A stretch of 64,000 nt of DNA from Cristatella mucedo (GCA_009760855.2 WPIO01000017.1:1799501-1863500), one strand, 5' to 3'. Shown: positions 23,746-36,324, counted from the first letter of the stretch. Numbers and translations: made by a program. Notes: generated by a model from the sequence alone, not told the origin.

Positions 23746-24965
23746 ATGAGCATTTTGTAATGTTACTTTGCATTTCTGCATTGCTGCTGTGGTCTGCTGC
23801 CGTCGGCATATACGTGCTTTTATTTGTGTCTAAAAGGATAGAGTGATGAACTGCATCTCATTTTCAGGAGTTCTTCTTCGACACTTGGCAAAGATTTCGG
23901 GCGTAAGCAGAAGTACAGAACTCACAAAGCCCACTGGTCGCCTTTGCTGCTGCTCGGAAGCCATGGTCCATATGCTGCCGCTTGTGCTAGGCAAAAAAGA
24001 TGCTAGTTTGATAGCAGCTGCACCACTGGAGTCTCCAAGGTTTTGAGATTTTGCACACTGCCAGTAGAGAAATGAAAGCATTTCAAAGACGAATCAACTG
24101 CAGCTATGCAGTGTAAAAGCAGCACTTCAGCCTGCCAAAGCTCACTTCCTACTTCCAACGAATAGGCGTGTCTCGTGGGTCACCCGAGTCGAACCGCGGC
24201 CTGCAGCGATTCGTGGCGAGTAGTGGGAGTCATCATGACCACCAACCGGTTTACTGGCCCTCGACCTGCTGTGTGAATCGCTGTGTGAATTGCTGTGTGA
24301 ATCCCACTTGCATGCTTGAAGAGGAAGTGATGAGACGAACGCTGGATGGTGAGCCAGTTGTGAGTAGTCAGATAGCAGAATTACCTCTCAGAGGTTTCGA
24401 TGGGGCTATCCTTGGCTCCTAGCAGCTGCTGAGGCGCTGACGTGCCAGTAAGGTCGTCACGAGAAGCAACAGGTTGGCTGAGCCATCTCCCTTGACATCA
24501 CTCACTGTCACAGTCTGGGGACCAAGGTAGAGGCGTGGCCACCTTGCAACCAATGAGAGGGGCACATCTTTGCCGTACAGCTGGAATGTCGTTAATCACA
24601 GATGCGGATGCAGTTTTCGCTGCGACGGCAGTATAGCTGCAGCAGACCCCTTCTGAGCTGTCGCGGACGAGCCGCTCTCGCAAGTAACATTCAGCACTAA
24701 AAGCCAAGCTCAAGTAAGGCACCGACGCAGGCTACGAAGAGAAGGTTTGTTGACCAGAGCACTCGAAGCTTTGGATCTAACTGTTGATTCGTAGTAGCTC
24801 TGCCGGCTGCACTGCGATTGCTAAGCCTGGCGGCTGTGGCATCTACCAGCCAGCTAGCACACCTCTCGGGACAATCTGCTCATCGGCCACACCTCTGATC
24901 GCCACCGTTTTTGCACTCTAGCAAACCAGGTGGTGGTAGACCAGTCGATCATAGACAAATCGCCG
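23746..24965. other. Region upstream of the plexin-like gene
   Basis: A promoter or 5' UTR of the gene starting near 24966 is expected here, but I see no clear TATA box or initiator. Small open frames on both strands (23830-24081) have no motif. The frame of exon 1 is open upstream to a TAG at 24855, so an upstream coding exon joining after CAG at 24929 cannot be excluded. Confidence 0.4.
24268..24303 (+). repeat. Three-copy 12-bp tandem repeat
   Basis: GCTGTGTGAATC, GCTGTGTGAATT and GCTGTGTGAATC follow each other without a gap. Confidence 0.95.
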
Positions 24966-25868
24966 ATGTCACAGCAGCAGCATCGTCAGCAGCAGCATAG
25001 TCAGCAGCATTGGACAAGTGCTGCCGCTGTCGTGAACCGGCCTCGACTACCAGAATGGCCACTTCGCTCGAGGAGTTTGACGCTGGGCATGTGGATCTTT
25101 CTAGCTGCCTGTGCTGCCGTCACCGTGAGGTCGACGCACGCCATTGCCGGAGATGTTCTATTTAAGCTGCAGCTCGTGTCAGTTCAGCAGGCACAGATCA
25201 TAGCAGGACCCGGAAACAGCCATGCATTTTGGGCCGCAGCAAGCATACCATCATCATACACGTCCATCTTCTCCGTGTCGCTGAGCTCTAACGGCACGAT
25301 GAGCATTACAGGCAATGCTAGCTACAGTACTGCAATCGACCTGGGGTTACTCTACTATAGCGAAACCACTGGTGTGTCAACAGCAACAGCCACGATATCA
25401 CTCATCGGAATCTTGGCTGGAGCCTACCAGGCAGTGGCATTCCAATGCAACTGGCCAAGCTTGAGCTATAATGGTCAAAATAGCATTTGCTATTCGACTG
25501 CGCAGCCGCTCAGTCTGCCAGTGAACGCCCTACTCGTGTCCAGTGGCGGCAGCCGAGCTTGGCAGGCGCTGCTTTGTCCCGACGGTAGGCAGCGGGTGCG
25601 GTGCAGCGACCCTAACAAGCCGACGCGCACGTCCTCGAGCATGACCGGATACTCGGCAGTCGGCAACGGCACGCTGCTGCTTGTCGCATTCGTCGACGGA
25701 CTGGGCTCCATGGTGTGCATGTACAGTGTCGCAGACGTCAACGGAGGCAGCCAGACAGTGAGCGCCATTGCAACGTTTCCAAGGTCTACAGTAGTGAGCA
25801 TGGCTGTGTTTGAGCAAACGCCGACCAAGAGCATCGTCTTTCTGTCAGGCAACGGGTCGATCATCAGG
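24966..25868 (+). CDS. Plexin-like exon 1: signal segment and sema-like domain
   Basis: Exon 1 carries 301 codons from the first in-frame ATG (24966) to the donor GTGAGT at 25869, ending in phase 0. A Gln/His-rich leader (about residues 2-16) precedes a hydrophobic segment, MWIFLAACAAVTV, which is the likely signal sequence. The second ATG at 25089 starts directly on that segment and is an equally good start. The rest (DVLFKLQL onward) is rich in short beta-strand-like segments and N-glycosylation sequons, with cysteines at AFQCNW, SICY, LLCPDG, VRCSDP and MVCMYS. It ends in IVFLSGNGSIIR, which fits a propeller blade edge ('G.GxIxKV'). The sema call is by position before PSI1 and by these weak patterns. 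The propeller is about 295 residues with exon 2, short against the usual 430-500. Confidence 0.7.
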
Positions 25869-25919
25869 GTGAGTTTAATGCTTGCAGGCCAGCCAGCTGT
25901 CGTTGGCTGGTGCACTTGA

Positions 25920-26611
25920 CGGTGGCTACTGCTTCAGGCAGCTGCCGCCGGCTTTGAGGTTGGCAGTTGTGGATGCTCTGCTGATGCTGGTGAATCAGCC
26001 TTTCCCGGTTGCAGCATCAGCAGGTGCATCGGCCTCTTGCTAGCTGGACGCGATTTTCCAGCGCGACACGGCACGGCACACAAGGCGATTTGGTCAGCAG
26101 GTGCATTCGCTAAGAACTATATGAAGTAGTACTGTCTCCGTGCCTCGAAGCCGACACTAAACCTCCTTTTATTCATTTTGTCCCTGCTGCTGCTGCTGCA
26201 TCTGCTCGGGCTCCCAGTAATGCTAACACCACGGCTACTGCCGACGCCAGAGCCACTGCAGGCTGTCTAATACGGTAATCCACATTATCGCCATGGTTTG
26301 CTCAGAACGTTCCATTAAATTAGAAGCAGTCATGTTCTGCATGCCGTATTGAAAAGCTGGACTCACAGATAAATAGTGAGAATCTTCCTCGTCGCCAGCC
26401 ACTCAGCAGCATTCACTGGGTCGTTGCACAGCACATGTTTCTGTAACGATGGCATTTTGCTACTGCATGCCATCTTAGCAAGCAATCTCTTCTCTATACT
26501 ACGGGTGGGCTAAACATGGGAAAGATAGGGGAGGCCAAGGTCCAAGGAAGACCAGATCGTCTTGCCCACAGCCTGGGACCAACCAGGTAGTAAAGAACGG
26601 GAAGTAAAGAT
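25920..26611. other. Intron 1, 5' part: no supported feature
   Basis: Unique-looking intronic sequence with CTGCTG runs near 26186. No exon with matching phase was recognised. Confidence 0.4.
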
Positions 26612-26762
26612 TGGCTTATTCAACAGCCATATTTGTATAGCAGTAGAAGAGCATTAACGGTTATCACCCAGCTTTCAGTGGGCACTAAAGAATCGCCCAA
26701 TGCAGAGCTCGAACCCACGACCTATGTCGTGAAGAGATAGCACCACGACCCCATTGCTAAGA
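26612..26762 (-). mobile_element. tRNA-derived SINE (antisense)
   Basis: On + the reversed family is read: TTATTCAACAGCCATATTTG, AGCATTAACGGTTATCACC, AATCGCCCAATGCAGAGC, TCGAACCCACGACC (reversed B box), GTCGTGAAGAG. A diverged full-length copy. Confidence 0.7.
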
Positions 26763-26854
26763 CCGAATGCTGTCTATGTCTACCGGCATATGCCTGTGCA
26801 GGCCAGGCAGATAATTCAACATTAGCTCTCTATCCATTCGACATTTTGCGGTTT

Positions 26855-27015
26855 TAAGTTTGTATAGCAACCTCGGAGAACTGAATCTCTCTGGGCACAT
26901 TACAACAGATGCTGCCTATAAAGCATTACCAAGCATTTGGCGGTAGCATCCCCAAGCAGCAGGCACAATATAAGCAGGTACTTGCATACGAAGGACGAAT
27001 CACAAAGACCCATCA
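26855..27015 (-). mobile_element. LINE-A 3' end (antisense, diverged)
   Basis: It shows TTGTATAGCAACCTCGGAGA, ACTGAATCTCTCTGGGCACA, then GAAGGACGAATCACAAAGAC and CCATCAAATGCTG, as in other LINE-A 3' regions. The TTA tail is lost. Confidence 0.6.
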
Positions 27016-28290
27016 AATGCTGAAATAGAAATATACCGGTCAGGGCAAGAGATTTGGCCTGAAGCTGCAGTCTGACCGGAAGTGAATGGCTCTCTTACAA
27101 TTGCATTTACTCAATGCCTTTTCAGGAGGTGGAACTATAGGACGAAGCTTCAGATTCTGTAACTAGAGTAGGCAACCAGGCTTTGAGGGCAACTAAAGAA
27201 GCATGTGAAAGGTATCTCTGCTTCAGAGCTAATTTGGTATCTTGGCAAGTGGCAGTAGCTTTGATAGAGCCCTTTGGCCAAACATCGACAGCATGTGTAC
27301 CTTCAAAAGTAGGCTCTATAATCTGGAAAGCAGGGTCAATCTAAGTGCACTGATCGTAATAGGTCATCAAAAATATCTTAAACTCTCGGCCTGTTTAATC
27401 CCTTTGGCTCTAGCCAGGCGACTCCTGGCATGCAAATTTTGCACTATTTTATGGATACGCTACAAATGCCTCGTAGGTGCTCGTTGCTTTTGTTAAAACT
27501 ATTTTGGCAATAGTATGATTGCTATCATGGAGTAATAGCTATGCTTTCCTTATCGGCAGCATAACCGATATATAGAAACTACATGCGTTGATGTATCTGA
27601 TTTTTTGTTATTTATTCACTAGTCCAGCAGACTTCGTTAGAAATTAATGTTAATTTTTTAGCATTGTTTGGATCCCTGCTGCAATTGAGCATGTTGGCAT
27701 TGGTCTAATCTTGTTAGAACAAAGGAGCTTGCAAGGTCATAGGCAATGCAACTGAAATGCCTGATTTTAGAGACAAGAAATACGATAAGCAATCATGTAA
27801 ATATTAATCCGAATAAATGTGTCAATACCTCAAGATTGGTTATGAGAGTACAGACGGGTCGAAAGATCTGGATGATTGTCTTAATACTATCTTGCCGATT
27901 AAAAGTACCAAATACCACGATTCGACAGTGCATTTAGGTTTTTTGAGAGGTTTTCCCACCCCTATTACATTTAAGAACCTTGTTTGACACCTAGCAAGGC
28001 ATGACTTTATTTATCCTATCTTTCCGATTGATTATGAGATTATTGTAATGCGAAAAGTGAAAGTGGGGCAACATCTGAGTCAACTTATACATGGATTGCG
28101 AAAAAGTGTGCATTGTGGTGTATATATATATGATAGCCAATGTCGTCAACCTGATTAACCTGCTCAAGAGGTGCCATGCAGATAGATATAACAGTAGACA
28201 AAGATATTGTTGTCAGCTACGGTCGTTTTCAGACCCAGAGAGCCTCAGACAGTAGCAGCTACTTAGAGATTCGTAAAGGAAGAGTGAGGC
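27016..28290. other. Intron 1: no supported feature
   Basis: No exon-like or repeat-family signal recognised. Confidence 0.35.
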
Positions 28291-28377
28291 GCACACACAC
28301 ACATACACACACACACATACACACACACACGCACGCACACACGCACACGCACGCACACACACACACATACACACAAA
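28291..28377 (+). repeat. (CA)n microsatellite, interrupted
   Basis: A CA array with scattered CATA and CGCA units. Cysteine/valine-rich frames over it are artefacts. Confidence 0.97.
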
Positions 28378-29617
28378 CGTAAATGTAAATGCCCACAAAA
28401 TCACACGCTGACAATGAGATAGCAACAGCGAGAAACATACAAACAGTGAGGGAGAGAGAAGTTTCTACTTCCATGAGTTGATGCACTGTAAGGAGTATAT
28501 GTTTTTTTTTTATAGAGTGGCACCATCCTCATTCAGCATCACCTATTTATGGTGCGTTGGGGTATACCCTGCTTATGAGAATCAATGGCAAGCCCTTCTT
28601 AGCATATGAATGAGGATCGGTGGCCGGTAGGCTGCCTCTGTAGCCCTGTGACGGTGTCCATGCTTAAGATATGCATGCCGACGTTTCCTAAAGTGGCACG
28701 CTGACTTTGATTAGCGATGGATCTTGGCAGCGGGCGTAGCACGTACCTGCCTGTCTCACAGCACAGCATAAGATGGCTAGAAAATGCTTCGCAATAGGCC
28801 AAAATATTTTTTTTAATGCCGTGGCCTAGCGTTCATTGGCTGGCTGGTGCCTTTGCTTATCTAACTACGTCGGCCTCACCACTGAGACTGCTGTTTTCTC
28901 TTAGGTTGACGAAGCATGGCACTCACTCACTCACTCAGTGAACTCGCTGTCATGAGAATAGGCCCTTTGTGCTCTCACTGCATTCTGGCTGCTGGGAGCA
29001 TGCCCGTTGCCAAGGGGCCAATTTGCGTTAGCGCCCCTAGCCAAAACTATCGTGTGTTTTCAGACGAAGTAGGAAGCTCGGAGACATATATAGAGGCTTG
29101 GTGGGAAACCACCCATTGGCATGCAGCCGCTAGTGGCTTTTCTCCAGAAAATTGGGGCTTCAGTTTTAAAAGCCGATAGACCAAGGTTATCAAGGTTGCC
29201 TGTCCTTTTCAGACTGTTCATTTATCAGTTCCACTGAAAGATTATCTCCATAAAGTTTATCCAAGTATGTAAATAATGATCTAAAGCCTGCTATAAGACT
29301 TTGTTTCATAATTCAGAGAGCAATTCAACAGTCAATCTTAACTACGGTACCGGTACTGTATCTACACGTGCTAATTAGTAAACTTTTTCAAAATGTTTGT
29401 GTGGAAAATAGTCTTAGCTGTACCATCGTAGTAGTCCTATAAAAATCACAAAGGGCTCAACATTTCAGTAACGTTAGTGACTTTTGGTTTAGGGACAGAC
29501 TCACGTTCAAAATTATGTAGATGGATTTCGGATGGATCTCAAAGTGAGTGACAAAACCTTGAAGTCTATTGACTTTTTGACGAGAAGCTGATGAATATTT
29601 TCGAGAAATGATTGAAT
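28378..29617. other. Intron 1: mostly no supported feature
   Basis: A short piece at about 29538-29572 (AAAGTGAGTGACAAAACCTT, then GAAGTC) matches LINE-A antisense sequence at 6857. The remainder shows nothing recognisable. Confidence 0.35.
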
Positions 29618-29800
29618 GTCATGTAATGCATCTCTGTCTGTAACTCCAAAAGCCAAAATAAATAATTTGGCGGGTGTTTTTAGGAGATTTTTCTATAGCA
29701 GTGGCTTCTACTCACAGCCTAAGTAACTTTCGGTGCACATTCAAATGGCACCATACTTCATCTCACACAGTAAAGAGACAGTGGCAATCATAGTTAAATC
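29618..29800 (-). mobile_element. LINE-B 3' end (antisense)
   Basis: GTAATGCATCTCTGTCTGTA, ACTCCAAAAGCC, CTCACAGCCTAAGTAACTTT, CGGTGCACATTC and CTTCATCTCACACAGTAAAG match the LINE-B 3' region in order. Confidence 0.7.
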
Positions 29801-29949
29801 AGCTAGTGGGAGGCTGCTTCTCAAGATAAGTCTTTCAAGTATACTGCCTCATTCATAGGACCTCCGTTTCAGCAACTACGAATGTTGTTCAAGTGGTTTT
29901 GTTTATGTATACCCCAGTCTGTGTCAGTACCTAAATGTTGTTATCTGCC

Positions 29950-30250
29950 AGTACTAGGCTGAGTGGCCCTCCCGACCGCCGGCTAGCCAATCGGAGCGCA
30001 GCTAGGCGTTAGCAACAACGCTAACGAATCATTGCGCAGCGTTCCGGTACTGCAGACGACGGAAGCAGACGAACGTCTGCTGGAGGGCAGTGGCGCTTCT
30101 GCCGGCTCGGTGCGTGGTCGAATAAACTGGTGGTGCTGCTCGTCGGCTGGTGTTTTGTGCAGTGCGCGACGGCAATCGAACTGCAGCTCATGAACGTGGG
30201 ATGGCTCATTCGCTTTTCATTGCTTGGTTGTAGTTGAGCCCCCGGGTTCA
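29950..30250 (+). repeat. Possible solo LTR-like segment
   Basis: A stretch less AT-rich than its surroundings, with GTGGTCGAATAAACTGGTGG near 30112 and a following GTCGGCTGGTGTTTTGTGCA, resembling 19230-19290. No internal retroelement is attached and the ends are undefined. Confidence 0.3.
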
Positions 30251-30940
<690 letters not shown>

Positions 30941-31229
30941 GCCAGACATACAGACAGACTAGTGATGGCCGACGAATATACAGGCAGGCTGAGGTCGACC
31001 GAGAAGCAGTAGAACTTAAGAGAAAGCCACGTGGACAAAAACAGCATAATTTTAAGCTTCCAAAACGCTTTGCCGAGAGAGCTGAAGAAAAGAGATTAGG
31101 CAGTCTGTGATGGGTTTTCCTATGATACCACTGGCAGCTGTTGGTAGCCTCTTACCTCAAGCTTGCAGACCGTAGCAGGCTATTGACATAATAGATGATT
31201 AATGGGGTATTTACCTGGTAGACTGTCTG

Positions 31230-31845
31230 CTGCAGCCTCAAGCTTTCCTTTCTATGATTGATGCCAAAATCTGCAGCTAGGCTTGTCTGTCGTGAGCTTT
31301 GCAGTTGCCCCATCACACCACTTCTCGGCCTGTACCGGCTCGAACTCAAGTAGCTCATCAACCTCAAGGTTTATTCACTCACTTTTCAGGTCCCATCATT
31401 CTCTGGCTTCAGCTTACCTATCAGATCTACTCCCCAATCAGACCAGGCATCGTACGGCCAACTCCTATGACTCAAGTCGTCAAGCTGTGCCTCGACCAAA
31501 CTCAAATACTTTGGAAACAATGGTTTTAGTTCATATGCTCCTTAACCCTTGAACTCACTCCCGACTGACGCTATGACATCACTTCCTAGACAGGATTTAA
31601 AAAGAAGCTTCAAATGCACTTGTTACCCAAAATATTTGCCGGCTCCTTGTTATTTGTTCGTTATGTGCTTATGCGTGTGCACACTGTTCTTGTTACCACT
31701 GACCGTAGTATGCTTTTTGCGCTGTGCATGGTACCACTAACCATGTGGTCATGCTTCCTGTACAGCATACGTAAATCGCCTAGAAAGAGATTAGGTTCTC
31801 TGAGGGCTCTATAAGAATGTATTATTATTATTATGATAAATATGC
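31230..31845 (+). pseudogene. LINE-A, 3' third, sense
   Basis: This starts within the C-terminal reverse-transcriptase region (CTAGGCTTGTCTGTCGTGAG; CATCACACCACTTCTCGGCC; a degraded 'HWLPVKQRIDFK' block). It continues through TGAACTCACTCCCGACTGAC and the 3' UTR to AGAAAGAGATTAGGTTCTCT, and ends in a (TTA)n tail at about 31825. Coding is broken. It lies in the gene's sense orientation inside intron 1. Confidence 0.8.
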
Positions 31846-32009
31846 GTAAGTTTAGCTAGTTGTTCATTTAGGAATAAGACTTGACCTAGGTAAACAGATT
31901 TTCAGATCAGTGAATCAGCAAGATGCATTGATTTGCACACTTTCGTCGGAATCCCTCATTTTTTAAGCCTGTGCCTGCGTCCGTGCCTGCGTGCCATGCT
32001 GCATGTAAG

Positions 32010-32030
32010 TGTGTGTGCGTGTGTGTGCGT

Positions 32031-32119
<89 letters not shown>

Positions 32120-32134
32120 TGTGTGTGAGTGTGT
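32010..32134 (+). repeat. (GT)n microsatellite
   Basis: About 125 bp of GT with rare GC and GA interruptions. Confidence 0.98.
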
Positions 32135-32211
32135 CTACGTCTGCAACAGTACAAAGCAATGGAGAGTGAATAAATTTTAGCCTGGTGTGATTGCTTTAGA
32201 GCACCCTAAGT

Positions 32212-32545
32212 CGTGAAAAGAACCGGACCTAGCACAGAGCCCTGAGGTACCCCATATTTCAGAGGTACCTCGGATGATCTTTGTTCATTCGTGTCAATGC
32301 TTTAGAGTCTCCCACTGAGATAGGACCTGAACTATTGCAGAGCAGTGCCAGTGATGCCCAGGCGAGATGGGAGGCCCTCTAGAAGGACTTTGTGATTGTG
32401 AAATTAAACCTTCTATAAAGAAGACAGCCTTCAGAGATTATGACCAGATTATGAGCACTCAGCAGTGTTTACACAACGAGACTTGCCATTAAGTCTAAAA
32501 CAGTAGTTAGGGTTTCTGAGTTTAGTTTATTGCCTTTGAGGATTC
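32212..32545 (-). repeat. Left arm of 334-bp inverted repeat
   Basis: This runs from CGTGAAAAGAACC at 32212 to TTTGAGGATTC at 32545. Its reverse complement is at 33081-33414, the same length, with only scattered differences by eye. The 535-bp spacer holds the endonuclease end of the left LINE copy. Confidence 0.9.
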
Positions 32546-32900
32546 AGGCCAGTGGTCATACTCAGTGGTCATATTGTGGAGCATGTATTGCAGACAGATT
32601 AGACAAATTTCTCACAATCAGAACCTTTTAAATTACAAAAGCTGAATAATTCAAAGCTGACTCGCTCGTGTGTGGGCACATGGAAGGTAAAGGGGATCGA
32701 GAAATAGTCCGAGATGGTAAGCAGGCAAGCAAAGAAGTTAATGGAGCAAACAGGCTTTGTGATCACTAACTCCAGAATATGACCACCAATGTAAGCTGCA
32801 TGAAAAACTTGGTGGACCTAACCACAAGTATCCAGGTCTTCAAGAAATGTGTCTACCCAGGCACTCATCAGTGGAGCCACCATGTATCTGCATACATATG
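32212..32900 (-). pseudogene. LINE-A copy: endonuclease end plus start of RT
   Basis: Read on - from about 32810, the frame GHILELVITKPVC, then ISDYFSIPFTF, matches the C-terminal part of an apurinic-type LINE endonuclease ('GHxLDLVIT...ISDHxxxxF'). A short linker follows, then SRLGITGTALQ-type RT codons down to 32212. Most of the N-terminal RT region between these parts is absent. It cannot be functional. Confidence 0.7.
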
Positions 32901-33080
32901 TCAGTGAGTAACGATGTGCAGATGTGCATGAATACATGTATACTCACAATGCACACAACTGAGATGTTAAGCCATGCATAGAGCAGCAGCAAGGCTGATA
33001 TGCAGTTGATAATTTGTATACCAGTTACTTTTTAAGCATGCACATTCATTGCTGCTGATCATGGTCGCAGATGTTGGCAT

Positions 33081-33414
33081 GAATCCTCAAAGGCAATAAA
33101 CTAAACTCAGAAACCCTAACTACTGTTTTAGACTTTAATGGCAAGTCTCGTTGTGTAAACACTCTGAGTGCTCATAATCTGGTCATAATCTCTGAAGACT
33201 GTCTTCTTTATTAAAGGTTTAATTTCACAATCACAAAGTTCCTCTAGACGGCCTCCCATCTCGCCTGGGCATCACTGGCACTGCTCTGCAATGGTTCAGG
33301 TCCTATCTCAGTGGGAGACTCCAGAGCATTGACGCCAATGAACAAAGATCATCCGAAGTACCTCTGAAATATGGAGTACCTCAGGGCTCCGTGCTAGGTC
33401 TGGTTCTTTTCACG
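33081..33414 (+). repeat. Right arm of 334-bp inverted repeat
   Basis: Reverse complement of 32212-32545, from GAATCCTCAAAGGC to GGTTCTTTTCACG. In a pre-mRNA crossing intron 1 the arms could pair into a long hairpin. Confidence 0.9.
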
Positions 33415-34566
33415 GTGTATACTCTCCCTCCTGCCGATGTGATTGCCAAGCACAATCTAGGCTTTCACTTCTATGCGGATGACACTCAGTTGTACCTTTG
33501 CTTTGATCCCTCCAAGCCTTCGAGCACCTCGAATTCTCTCAACTCACTTGCTGCGTGTATTCATGACATCCTCACATGAATGGCAGCAAATTTTCTAAAA
33601 CAAAACGATGGTAAAAATAACTTACTAGTTATGGGCAAACCCAGTGTGATTCAGAAACTGGAAAGGCTGACGCTCAAAATCGGCTCTGCCAGCATATCTT
33701 CTGTTGGATCAGCTCGAATTCTAGGTGCCATATTCCAAAGTGACCTCTCGTTAGACGACCACATCAGCTCCGCAGTCAAGTCTGCCTACTTTCAGCTACA
33801 TAACATTGCTAAAATTCGGGCTTGTTTAGATAAGGATACTACGTCTTATTTGGTCCATGCATTTGTGACATCCCGTCTTGACTTCTGGAACTCACCGCTT
33901 GCTGGCCTACCGGCATGTGCAACCAGGCGATTACAGCTGGTGCAAAACTCTGCAGCTGGCTTGTCTGTCGTGAGCGTGGCAGTCGCCACATCACACCGCT
34001 TCTCGCCGACCTGCACTGGCTACCAGTTAAGCAAGGGATCGACTTCAAGGTTTGGTCACTCACTTTTAGGTCACTTCATTCTTCGGCTCCAGCCTGTCTC
34101 TCAGATCTTTCCCCCACCAGGCCAAGCATCATACCACCTGCTATTCGGAATCCAACAGTTTACCAATACCTCGTACAAACCTCAAACCCTTTGGAGACCA
34201 TGCATTTACTTCGTATGCTCCCAAAGCCTGGAACTCCCTCCCGACTTGTGTCAGAACATCCCCTGACTGATCACATTTAAAAAGAACTTAAAAACACACC
34301 TATTTAGGACAGAATTTAGTGGGTCCCTGTGATTCGTCCTTGATGTGCTTATGCGTGCTGACACTGTGCATGCTGCCACTAACCACATTGGCATGCTGAC
34401 CCTGTGCATGTCAATCCTAACCATGTTATTCATGTTTTTTATCAGGCATGATATTACTCACCAATCAATCGCGTTTCCCTTTGCAGCAAATGTAAAGCGC
34501 CTAGAAAGAGATTGAATTCTCTGAGAGCGCTTTATCAAGTGCATTATTATTATTATTATTACTATC
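33081..34566 (+). pseudogene. LINE-A reverse transcriptase and 3' end, sense
   Basis: The best LINE-A copy in the window. In order: SRLGITGTALQWFRSYLSGR (about 33260), YGVPQGSVLG, the catalytic HFYADDTQLYL (YADD at 33472-33483), a stop before the ATG at 33580, then KSAYFQLHNIAKIRACLD, the SRLDF.NSPLAGLP block, a broken C-terminus to about 34280, the 3' UTR with AAGCGCCTAGAAAGAGATTG, and (TTA)n at about 34545. This order is typical of L2/CR1-like LINEs. Stops and a shift near 33960 make it inactive. Confidence 0.85.
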
Positions 34567-35907
34567 ATTAGCTTCGAAACCTGCCGCCTACATTTATATG
34601 TTATATTTCCAAGTATCAGAACAAAGGTCAGTTACAAGAGTTCTTCACCTACAGACTCTATGCACCTCCTTTTATACTTCGCTGGTGGAGGTTCTTCTTA
34701 GCTCAGCCTTAACTCAGGTTTTTAATGATCTCTAGAATAAAGGGGTTGTTCCAAAGCCATTCCAATGGGGGCCATCTTTTGACCTACACTTTTAAGCTTA
34801 GATTTCGTGATCGTAGCAAATAAAGACATATTAACAGCTTTACTGAAGTCAGCAGTTGTCAACAGCAGAGATATAATTCGAATATTTCTGCTTTGAAAGA
34901 TTGTACAATCACAATCTGGTGTGTCCAGTTTATGAAAGACATTTATTACATGCCCTCATTATTGGGAGAAACTAGAGCATTCACAGCTTTGCGACTTGCT
35001 CACATCGGACAAGCCAAAGCAAGAAATGATTGAGCTTTATAACTAATGGTAACGAAGAGTTTTTCAAATCTTATGTGGATTTAAAGTTTATACCTAACTA
35101 GTGGCACATCTGGGGATCACCGAAGGAAGGTGCGTGATTTACCGAAAGTTTGTATTCTAGGGGAGTCGTCTCGAAGTTCACCTAGCAGTAGTCAGCCGAG
35201 ATGAGCCCATCTTACAAGCGGGATCTTGACCAAGCTATCTATGCCCTCTAAAAAAGACCTTATGGTTGAGCAGGAGAGACAGATAGAAAGAAATAGGAAA
35301 CAGTACCTGCGTTGATGACACGAGCTGTTGTACTCAGAATTTCCCATGATGCTCCTACCTTTTCGACAGTTCTCCTATGATTTATGTGATTCTGCAGCCG
35401 GTTTACTACTCTGGTTGATGGAGAAACAGCACAAAAAGAGCAGCATAAGCAGCAAGCTATTATGAAGCAAAGCATTTGTGGCTAACCAGCTTACGTGGTG
35501 GGCATTTCGTATGTTGATGAATCAGAAGCCGACTCCATGTGATCCTCCAGAAGCTGCTTGGTCTGTGACTTGACACGGCCTCTTAGCACTGGCAGCTATG
35601 CCCCTAAGCCCTGCCAGGTGCAGTGGCTTCACCCTAAATACAATAGCGACTGATACTCCCAAGACAGCCGTTTTTACAGGTTAGAGTATTATCCTGTATT
35701 TGTCAATCGTGCACGTGGCAGTCTCAACTGAAAATCGAGCATATTAGTGAACCGCAAGCTTATTAATATCAGCTAGAAACTCGTTTGGTTGCTGACAGAT
35801 AAATTCATCCGGACGAGAAAGAGTTGTATTACCGTGATACAGGCAAAGTATTGAAGTGAGCGTAGTCTAGAGTGCTGCAGTGCCGGAAAGCCATGTTGAT
35901 CAATGTA
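34567..35907. other. Intron 1: no supported feature
   Basis: No recognisable exon or repeat. A - strand open frame at 35260-35475 has no motif. Confidence 0.35.
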
Positions 35908-36305
35908 ATGTCATGTATCTCCGTCAGTAACTCCACAAAGTCATAAAGACCATGTGGGTGTTACGCAGGAGAGTTTTGTATAGCGCACTCACAGCCTAAG
36001 CGGCTTTCGGTACGCATTCGGTACCCAACAGACTTCATCTCACGCAACAAAGAGAAAGTGGGAAGCATAGCAGAGTCAGGAGAGCAGTTGAGGTAGTGAG
36101 TAGCATAGAAGTAGCAGCTCAGGACCGCTGAAAAAGATGTGCCATAGTCGGCAGTTGGGGAGTAGTTGTCGTTGCGTAAGAATTGTGGAAGCGAGTTCCA
36201 CAGTCTAGGACCTGCAGATCAAGTGAATGAGATCCAGAGTGCTAGCATCCCGTGGTTCCACAGTCAAGGAGTTCCAGAAAGCCTGATTGTTGGAGGGACA
36301 GAGAT
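35908..36305 (-). mobile_element. LINE-B 3' part (antisense)
   Basis: It shows ATGTATCTCCGTCAGTAACT, CACAGCCTAAGCGGCTTTCG, CAACAAAGAGAAAGTGGGAA, CTCAGGACCGCTGAAAAAGA and TTGTGGAAGCGAGTTCCACA. On -, the last phrase encodes the LWNSLPQF-like end of the reverse transcriptase. Confidence 0.8.
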
Positions 36306-36324
36306 CTAGATTACCACAGAAGCA

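Noticed and set aside
23868-23902. 35-bp exon-like segment between TTTTCAG and GTAAGC
   Set aside because: Good splice sites, but nothing upstream or downstream to join it to.
24930-24965. GTG at 24930 as the start of exon 1
   Set aside because: Not an ATG; the first in-frame ATG is 24966. An upstream exon joining at 24930 after CAG remains possible.
31933-32180. Cys/Val-rich and His/Thr-rich frames on both strands
   Set aside because: Translation of the (GT)n/(CA)n array. The same applies to 28176-28486 and 30769-31047.
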